In this document: positions 21,526 through 26,058 of the stretch, in pieces
How positions within the stretch are numbered: position 1 is the stretch's first letter
Layout of the letters: every line of letters starts with the position of its first letter
Virus record (IMG/VR): IMGVR_UViG_3300028840_006311
Coordinates: 1 to 26,058 of that record
Direction: 5' to 3' (one strand)
From: a virus
DNA: 26,058 nucleotides
Made by a program: the position numbers and the translations under genes
Notes under the pieces: model-generated
Seen by the model: only the letters and a program-made list of their open reading frames with translations
Told to the model about the DNA's origin: nothing
The model's database searches: none

Positions 21526-22841
21526 GCTGCCTCATCGTCATCATCTGCTTTTACCGTTTGCAATAACTCTTCCATTTGCTGTTCCGCGTTGACACCGGGT
21601 GGCGGATTAATCAATAAGTCTAGTGCTTCGTTAAAGATAGGAAAATGATATCTTTCAGCACCATGTGGCACGCCATAAGAGTTAATTAATTCATCAATTA
21701 AATCGCCTTTGAGCATACTGAGTTCACCTTTCGGTTTATCAATTAGTTTTCTAGCAATTTGCAAACCTTCACGCACACTATTGATACTTGCAGAGGGGTC
21801 GTTGGTGATGATTCTCTTTGCACGTTCTAATGCACGCCGCACCGGACGGTTAAAATATGCTTCCCCTTCAGAACGTGGTCCCATCACATTATCAAGATAA
21901 CGAATATAATTGATATCTGCAGCTGTGGTTTGCTCTTTTTTCATCACATCTTTTAATAGCTCTTCTGCAACTCGTTGCACCGGCGCCAATGGTTTAGGTC
22001 GATTACGAGTTAGCCTTTCCTTGACCACATCATCGACGATATCAGTTGATTGCACTGCATGAGATAATTCATGTGACAACGCATCTCTAATTTCATTTCT
22101 GCCTAGTGGACGTCCACCTTTGTGTACTAAGATTTCAACCGTACTCGGGCGCATTACATCAACCCGTGCCACGCCATGTTGAGTTGGGTCATCAGTTTGT
22201 ATCACCATCACTCGAGTAGGACGATTAACAGCAGCATTACGCAAAGGACGCCGTGGTCGAGCACCACCCAGACCTTGACGAGCATGCCGTGTCATTGCAA
22301 TCACGCCTGGCAGCGCGTCACCGTGTTCTGCGTGCCATTCTTGTGCGGGCGTGACTCGTTCTGAAGGTTGTTGTCGAGTGCCATCACTCCTACGGCGCAC
22401 ACCATAGCGAATTGCATCAGCAACATCTTCTTCAACACCGGTCAAAATACGTTCGAACTCAGGTGACAGAGGTTGTTTTTGTAATCCCAATGGTTCACGA
22501 AAGCTACCACGGTTCTGGCTGTACGCATAATCAGGCAGCCGTCGCATGCGCGCAGCAGTTTTACGTTTACTGTTAACACCAGCTGCGCCCGGCAACATGC
22601 CCACCAGCACATCAAATAATTCTAATTCAGATTTGCCGGGTTGATAGCCTTCTGCTAAACGACTGAAATATTCACGTTGTTCAGGCGTAGCAGCATCTAG
22701 CGCCTGTTGCAGATATTTATCTCGGCGTGCTAATGCTTTCTTTTCGGCTGCAGTACGTTTAACTGAGACGGGATTGCGTAACACAGGACGTTGTGCTGCT
22801 ACGTCTGAAGAGGCAGGTGTTGCTCGAACTTTCTTTGGCAT
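21522..22841 (-). CDS. HExxH zinc metallopeptidase-like protein
   Basis: This 439-aa protein has a strong zincin signature. HELSH (residues 257-261, in DALSHELSHAVQ) gives two zinc-binding His and the catalytic Glu. About 66 residues later SEGEAY (324-329) offers a third Glu ligand in the gluzincin arrangement. The N-terminus (1-60) is basic with Ala/Thr/Pro stretches. Residues 160-185 include QEWHAEHGDALPGVIAM. The C-terminus ends in DDDDEAA. It has no signal peptide. AGGA precedes the ATG by ten bases. It overlaps the convergent Cys/His gene and the upstream membrane-protein gene. Peptidases of this type are seen as phage-encoded effectors or as parts of injected polyvalent proteins; the target is unknown. 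Confidence 0.82.
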   Translation of the reverse strand: MPKKVRATPASSDVAAQRPVLRNPVSVKRTAAEKKALARRDKYLQQALDAATPEQREYFSRLAEGYQPGKSELELFDVLVGMLPGAAGVNSKRKTAARMRRLPDYAYSQNRGSFREPLGLQKQPLSPEFERILTGVEEDVADAIRYGVRRRSDGTRQQPSERVTPAQEWHAEHGDALPGVIAMTRHARQGLGGARPRRPLRNAAVNRPTRVMVIQTDDPTQHGVARVDVMRPSTVEILVHKGGRPLGRNEIRDALSHELSHAVQSTDIVDDVVKERLTRNRPKPLAPVQRVAEELLKDVMKKEQTTAADINYIRYLDNVMGPRSEGEAYFNRPVRRALERAKRIITNDPSASINSVREGLQIARKLIDKPKGELSMLKGDLIDELINSYGVPHGAERYHFPIFNEALDLLINPPPGVNAEQQMEELLQTVKADDDDEAA

Positions 22842-23083
22842 GCGTGTAATTCCTGAATGTGGTGTGCACGTTGCTGTGCTCTTATTCTATTATTGGACTG
22901 TGAATGCTGCATTTGAGGCGGATGATACCAATTTAGATAATGATTATAACTCAGCCATGCAAAGCTAATAATGAATGGGAAGGATGATAATAATGCCGGC
23001 GCAAACAACACGATGACGGCAGCTAACCATAGTGGATGTGAACCAACATAGGTGTCGTTACGGTGGATGTGATGCCAATTCAT
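22799..23083 (-). CDS. Small membrane protein overlapping the metallopeptidase gene
   Basis: I chose the ATG at 23083 (MNWHHIHRNDTYVG), with AGGAG about six bases upstream; a longer frame upstream lacks a ribosome site. The 94-aa product has a polar, His-rich N-terminus, a long hydrophobic segment or hairpin (about 18-47, LWLAAVIVLFAPALLSSFPF and IISFAWLSY) and a His/Gln-rich C-terminal tail (HYLNWYHPPQMQHSQ). Its last 43 bases overlap the start of the metallopeptidase gene, so translation is likely coupled. It might anchor or deliver the peptidase or act as an immunity partner; both are inference. His is unusually common. Confidence 0.68.
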   Translation of the reverse strand: MNWHHIHRNDTYVGSHPLWLAAVIVLFAPALLSSFPFIISFAWLSYNHYLNWYHPPQMQHSQSNNRIRAQQRAHHIQELHACQRKFEQHLPLQT

Positions 23084-23567
23084 GAAGTCTCCTGTTAGGT
23101 TGATTATTTGAATGAGTGGATGAAATATGCGGGCAGTAATGCAGGTCCCGTGAATTCTGAGAGGGGGTCGGGACAAAAAAGTGGATGGGCGAGAAATCTC
23201 CTCATACGAAAATATAATATCATTGTCAGAATCACGCATTTTTCCGTAACACGCATACACGCCGTCAGCATCTGCAGCAGTAACCGCCCCTCCACTGCAA
23301 TAATTCTGTTTCTAACTTGCCGCCACTCATTAATACAGTTCTGACTCAGCAGCAGAGCAACAAATAATATGTGTCACTGCATGTTTCATGTCCACGCATG
23401 AATACGCAATTTATCTGATTCCCCGTCGTCCCCGGCTTGTTGTATGGATGATGGATTCCTAAGGCGTAACTGCTGCCTCCCCATAGACAGGACCGCGTGT
23501 GCTCTGAACGGATAGATACACAGGATTCTCCGTGTTTTGAGTCTGTTGCAGGACTGCATGCAAGCTG
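23084..23567. other. Gene-poor stretch, 484 bases, no supported gene
   Basis: No frame here has a good ribosome site with a convincing product. On the minus strand there are tiny overlapping frames beginning near 23386, 23330 and 23310, of which one (MSGGKLETELLQ...) and a following frame in another phase look partly coding, as if after a frameshift. I could not support any of them. An unusual G-rich run (GAGAGGGGGTCGGG) stands at about 23159-23172. The stretch may be a decayed gene or a regulatory region for the minus-strand membrane protein. Confidence 0.35.
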
Positions 23568-23627
23568 CTAGGAATGCCAACCAACAGCAAAGTACACGAA
23601 CAAGATGACAAATACGATGACTTCCAT
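23568..23627 (-). CDS. Possible 19-aa hydrophobic membrane peptide
   Basis: On the minus strand GGAGG stands five bases before the ATG at 23627. The frame codes for MEVIVFVILFVYFAVGWHS and stops at TAG 23570-23568. An in-frame ATG 12 bases upstream, at the edge of a direct repeat, would add four residues. Sixteen of the residues form one hydrophobic helix, long enough to cross a membrane once. Small single-span peptides of this kind occur as phage lysis or host-regulation factors. The ribosome site is good; the short length leaves room for chance. A competing 110-aa frame on the same strand has no ribosome site. Confidence 0.42.
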   Translation of the reverse strand: MEVIVFVILFVYFAVGWHS

Positions 23628-23633
23628 GATAAC

Positions 23634-23676
23634 CTCCATGTGCTAATATGGTTTCCACTCCATGTGCTAATATGGT
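23634..23676. repeat. Two 19-bp direct repeats with 24-bp period
   Basis: CTCCATGTGCTAATATGGT occurs at 23634-23652 and again at 23658-23676. On the minus strand each copy contains ATGGAG. The downstream copy supplies the ribosome site and first start of the 19-aa peptide. A recent duplication or a pair of regulator sites is likely. No gene was found in 23677-23960. Confidence 0.85.
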
Positions 23677-23965
23677 ATCATAGCTGAGAGGTTTATTCAC
23701 GTGGTCATGCGACACCATGCGTATTCATGCGACTAAATGTTTATCTGCTTCACGTATGATTCACTTGCTGCGCAGCTAGATGTTGCAAATCTATTAAAAA
23801 TTAGATAACTGAGCATAATTGCGAGTGTATGCGTAACCACACCTTTAGCTGTGTGTATTGCAGGGTGGTGCATGCATGACGGCGGCAACTAACCAGAACT
23901 CGCATTAACATCACGCAGAACTGAATTCTGAATCACAGATATGAACTTTTTATTAAAAACTATCA

Positions 23966-24000
23966 TGATAAAATATATATAATATGTATATAAAAGAGGA
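23966..24000 (+). promoter_or_regulatory. AT-rich promoter candidate for the 84-aa gene
   Basis: TATAAT lies at 23978-23983 within a run of TA steps, and an extended -10-like TGATAAAAT at 23966-23974. No good -35 box stands at the usual spacing. GAGG at 23997-24000 is the ribosome site, with the two start codons ATGATG just after it at 24003. Confidence 0.4.
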
Positions 24001-24002
24001 AC

Positions 24003-24257
24003 ATGATGTTAGATGAACAGCAGCTGAGACAGAAAATTGAAGCATTAGCAGCGGTATCTCCCAAGACGCATACTGAACATATGAGGCTATATCGATGGAG
24101 AAAGAAGTTACGTAAGTTAATAGCAGATAATACGCAGTTTACGCTAAGCCCAATAGAACGTTTGCAATTACAGCAATACATTGATGACGCAAATCAACGC
24201 GAGTATACGCAATTAGCTGCTGCATTGACGCAAGTGTTAAAAAATGATGCTGAGTGA
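24003..24257 (+). CDS. 84-aa basic helical protein of unknown function
   Basis: Two adjacent ATG codons follow GAGG; the second (24006) has the better spacing of six bases, so the mature start may be residue 2. The product has a helical N-terminus (LDEQQLRQKIEALAAVSP), a basic turn (RLYRWRKKLRKLIADN, about 27-42) and a Gln/Ala-rich helix (IERLQLQQYIDDANQREYTQ). It could bind DNA or RNA through its basic middle, but no helix-turn-helix is clear. It leads a short plus-strand group and is followed four bases later by a 36-aa frame. Confidence 0.65.
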   Translation: MMLDEQQLRQKIEALAAVSPKTHTEHMRLYRWRKKLRKLIADNTQFTLSPIERLQLQQYIDDANQREYTQLAAALTQVLKNDAE

Positions 24258-24260
24258 CTG

Positions 24261-24371
24261 ATGCTGAACTTTGCAATTGTTGTTATATACGCGTTAAAGT
24301 GCGTACGCGCGTGTGACGAGAGACTGACGGCAAACAGAGACACCTCGGGTAACGTAAATCTGGGGGACTGA
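24261..24371 (+). CDS. Possible 36-aa peptide with hydrophobic N-terminus
   Basis: Four bases after the stop of the 84-aa gene, an ATG opens 36 codons ending at TGA 24369-24371. The product starts with LNFAIVVIYAL, a short membrane-type helix, followed by a charged part (CVRACDERLTANRDT) with two Cys. GAG lies six bases before the ATG inside the end of the upstream gene. Spacing and make-up resemble a translationally coupled small gene, but length is too small for certainty. The 142 bases that follow hold no supported gene. Confidence 0.38.
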   Translation: MLNFAIVVIYALKCVRACDERLTANRDTSGNVNLGD

Positions 24372-24513
24372 GACCCTCCTCGGGGCGGGCAATAGTAGCT
24401 ATGTATCTGAGTGCATCTGAGTACCGCTGTGTCTCTGCATTATGACCGTTGTAGCGTGCAGATAGCGTATATTACCGTCTCATATCCCATTCAGAATTTA
24501 GAATAAACGATTT

Positions 24514-24777
24514 ATGTTCCATTTTGAAACAGTCGCGTTTTTTTACTGGACTAACGTCCATGCAGACTGGTGCAAGTTGATTCAAGCAACCGTTGCAATG
24601 TGTGTCGTGATAGCTGCTATTGTGTTCTGTGTCTGTGCAGCGTTATGTGTTATCTTATCTGTTATTAGAATTAGTGTTGTTTGTTGGCGCCAGTTGTGGT
24701 CTGTCGCTTTAAAGCAACGTGCCTGGTCTCGTTTACAGTCTCCCCTCGTCTGGTGTGTAACTGTCTTGTATGGATAA
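24514..24777 (+). CDS. Possible small membrane protein, Cys/Val-rich
   Basis: This 87-aa frame codes for an aromatic N-terminus (MFHFETVAFFYWTN), a long hydrophobic stretch (about residues 22-52, LIQATVAMCVVIAAIVFCVC and on to ILSVI), and a Trp/Arg-rich tail. The pattern is that of a membrane protein with one long or two short spans and six Cys, and it could be an accessory or exclusion protein. However, no Shine-Dalgarno is visible before the ATG. The stretch has a GC-richer base use than the late genes. I include it with limited confidence because the hydrophobic block is clear. Confidence 0.4.
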   Translation: MFHFETVAFFYWTNVHADWCKLIQATVAMCVVIAAIVFCVCAALCVILSVIRISVVCWRQLWSVALKQRAWSRLQSPLVWCVTVLYG

Positions 24778-24835
24778 TCCTATGCCCGAGTTGGTGGAGG
24801 GACACAGACAGGACCGCTGTGATTCTGAGTCTATT

Positions 24836-25435
24836 TCATATGGTTGCTGCATCGTATTCACACCGTAATAGCAAACCGTGCTGTAATAACATATCCCAGC
24901 GTAATAACACGCCGTACGTATCAAAACGAGTGGTGTAATAACGAAAGGGCAATGTGCTATCTGCATTGTCTTCTATTGCTGTTCTAATGGCTGCATACTT
25001 CAGCGTCCATAATGAGCCGTCTGAGAATACGGTGGTGTAGTAGTCAGGTTTATCTATCCAGGTTTGACTTTTTCTTTTTAATGCTGTGCTCGAAACGTAT
25101 GTGTACTTCTCTAAGAAAAAATTAGGTGACGCGCCGGGTGCATCGGGTCTGGGTCCTGCTCTAAACTTAATTTCTACTGTATGCTGGCTGCCATTGCGTC
25201 CTGTTACGATGACATCAGTGGCGGTGGCGTTTGAGTTTTTGCTTGCGTGCACGCCTCGTTTGCGTAGACATCTGATGACCCAGCTCTCGGTAATGGCCGC
25301 TTCTTGTCGTACCATTTGTTTGATTACCTGTTGCTGTGTGCGTTGTGTAGGTGTCAGTTGCTCGTACTTATCACTTAGTTGTTGTAGCTGTTGTAAATGT
25401 TCTGCCTCTGTGATAGAATCAATTAGGTGTTGCAT
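24836..25435 (-). CDS. PD-(D/E)XK-type nuclease
   Basis: This 199-aa protein has AAGGAG nine bases before its ATG. The N-terminal 45 residues are a Gln-rich helix pair. Then comes a restriction-endonuclease-like core. A helix carries Glu (ITESWVIRCLRKRGV, Glu50). The strand motif is ATDVIVTG with Asp74, and after a turn HTVEIKFRAG supplies Glu88-x-Lys90, the PD-(D/E)XK triad. The end (DKPDYYTTVFSDGSLWTLKY, about 127-147) matches the usual closing strands. It could be a nuclease that processes or repairs phage DNA, or an accessory defence protein. Minus-strand direction, facing away from the truncated plus-strand gene. Confidence 0.72.
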   Translation of the reverse strand: MQHLIDSITEAEHLQQLQQLSDKYEQLTPTQRTQQQVIKQMVRQEAAITESWVIRCLRKRGVHASKNSNATATDVIVTGRNGSQHTVEIKFRAGPRPDAPGASPNFFLEKYTYVSSTALKRKSQTWIDKPDYYTTVFSDGSLWTLKYAAIRTAIEDNADSTLPFRYYTTRFDTYGVLLRWDMLLQHGLLLRCEYDAATI

Positions 25436-25551
25436 CCGCTGTTCTCCTTACCAATAAGTATGGAGTTTGCAGCATTGTTATCACTTTAACTGATGTTTTT
25501 TTATTATGTTATTTTTTTAATACATGCGCCAGCTGAGAGATATTTAGTTAT

Positions 25552-26058
25552 ATGATAAACAATAATCCTGATGTGATGCTGATGCAATGCCGCATTTTAG
25601 ACTTAGCGCACGTATTTCAACTGCAGTTGCAAGAAGAAACTGTTGATGATACTCACCGCTGTTTATATTTACCCACACTCACTCATCGTTTTCTAGGAAT
25701 GCGTGCACAACTCAATACTGCATTTACTACGTGGCTAGAGCAAGTCACACTACCTCATCAAGCAACCACAACTGCTGTTACTCCCATGCAACAACTGAGT
25801 CAAAGAATATGTGGTATAGCACATCAATATCGATATGCAGGTGATAATTATGATACCTATGCACGCTTACAAATTACATTGTTTGGTCCAGGTCCTGCAG
25901 CAGTGTCAATGGCACATACTTATACTGCTATTTTAGCACGTAAATATGATATTCGTTACGGTTTTGACACACAATTTAAGTTTTATTGTTTTGAAGCTGG
26001 TAAGTCGATAACAGCTGCTGCTTTTTGGCGTGCAACTGACCCACAACGTTTGGTGACG
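25552..26058 (+). CDS. Protein of unknown function, C-terminus cut by window edge
   Basis: The frame is open from the ATG at 25552 to the right edge (169 codons). The visible part starts MINNNPDVMLMQCRILDLAH, then runs through a Gln/Thr/His-rich helical region (residues about 20-90) and a strand-rich part (DTYARLQITLFGPGPAAVSM, KYDIRYGFDTQFKFYCF). No motif is recognised. It stands divergent from the nuclease gene across a 116-base AT-rich gap with a poly-T run at 25496-25503. GAGA is a weak ribosome site. Only its N-terminal part can be judged. Confidence 0.7.
   Translation, partial: MINNNPDVMLMQCRILDLAHVFQLQLQEETVDDTHRCLYLPTLTHRFLGMRAQLNTAFTTWLEQVTLPHQATTTAVTPMQQLSQRICGIAHQYRYAGDNYDTYARLQITLFGPGPAAVSMAHTYTAILARKYDIRYGFDTQFKFYCFEAGKSITAAAFWRATDPQRLVT

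Noticed and set aside
23260-23395. Chain of tiny overlapping minus-strand frames (MKHAVTH..., MSGGKLE..., MLTACMR...)
   Set aside because: Starts overlap preceding stops in a suggestive way, but none has a ribosome site and the products do not resemble proteins for more than a few residues.
23386-23718. 110-aa minus-strand frame
   Set aside because: It has no ribosome site at its ATG, its composition is odd (many Cys, His and Arg), and its N-terminal TILAHG doublet merely reflects the 24-bp DNA repeat. The 19-aa frame in another phase has a much better start.
23395-23731. 14-bp inverted repeat (23395-23408 and 23718-23731) flanking a 309-base segment
   Set aside because: About one pair of this length is expected by chance in a window of this size, and no target duplication or transposase is seen.
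24258-24513. GC-rich hairpin-like piece CCCTCCTCGGGGCGGG near 24374-24390 as terminator
   Set aside because: The stem is only a few pairs long and no U-run follows on either strand.
24864-24945. Repeated GTAATAAC units
   Set aside because: They lie in the 3' end of the nuclease gene and are explained by a Leu/Tyr-rich coding pattern; spacing is irregular.
1-26058. tRNA genes, CRISPR arrays and insertion sequences
   Set aside because: By eye I found no T-arm plus cloverleaf, no regularly spaced repeats and no transposase. A tRNA scan would settle the first point.

Overview
This window looks like part of a tailed bacteriophage genome with a short-tailed (podovirus-type) virion. A block of about 19 kb on the minus strand carries recognisable virion genes: terminase large subunit, scaffold-like protein, HK97-type major capsid protein, portal, head-tail adaptor and a long nozzle-like tail protein. 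I see no tape-measure, tail-tube or sheath gene. A small gene encodes a lipoprotein with a clean lipobox, which fits a Gram-negative host. The style of several virion proteins reminds me of aquatic podophages. Host and lineage are inference; no search could be run.

Region 1 (1-19480, minus strand, read right to left). From the right it holds a 48-aa orphan, a GIY-YIG endonuclease, a holin-like protein, a 30-bp perfect inverted repeat, an 82-aa helical protein that could be a small terminase, and three virion-type proteins of 159, 131 and 395 aa. Then come a cysteine-rich lipoprotein, an acidic charged protein, a 56-aa sigma-70 region-4-like protein, terL, scaffold, major capsid, a strong terminator, a glycine-zipper protein, portal, adaptor and nozzle. 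The block ends with a beta-helix-like protein, a 300/600-aa pair and two alanine-rich helical proteins, the last cut by the window edge. Genes are tightly packed, with Shine-Dalgarno sites before most. A 17-base motif recurs before scaffold/capsid and before the 159-aa gene and may be a late promoter.

Region 2 (19481-21525, plus strand) is divergent from region 1. It has five small overlapping genes, one with a lysine/alanine-rich histone-H1-like tail and one with a Cys/His-rich N-terminus. No enzyme of replication was recognised here.

Region 3 (21522-26058) is accessory in character. It has a minus-strand HExxH metallopeptidase gene that converges with region 2 and overlaps a membrane-protein gene. 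Beyond that lies a gene-poor stretch with a direct repeat and a possible 19-aa membrane peptide. The rest is a short plus-strand group, a likely PD-(D/E)XK nuclease on the minus strand, and a truncated plus-strand gene running off the right edge.

The observations most worth following up are: the 121-bp stem-loop element with a ribosome-site-plus-17-codon reading frame inside it (18159-18279); the miniature sigma region-4 protein next to terL; the eight-cysteine lipoprotein; the metallopeptidase; and the shared late-promoter candidate.
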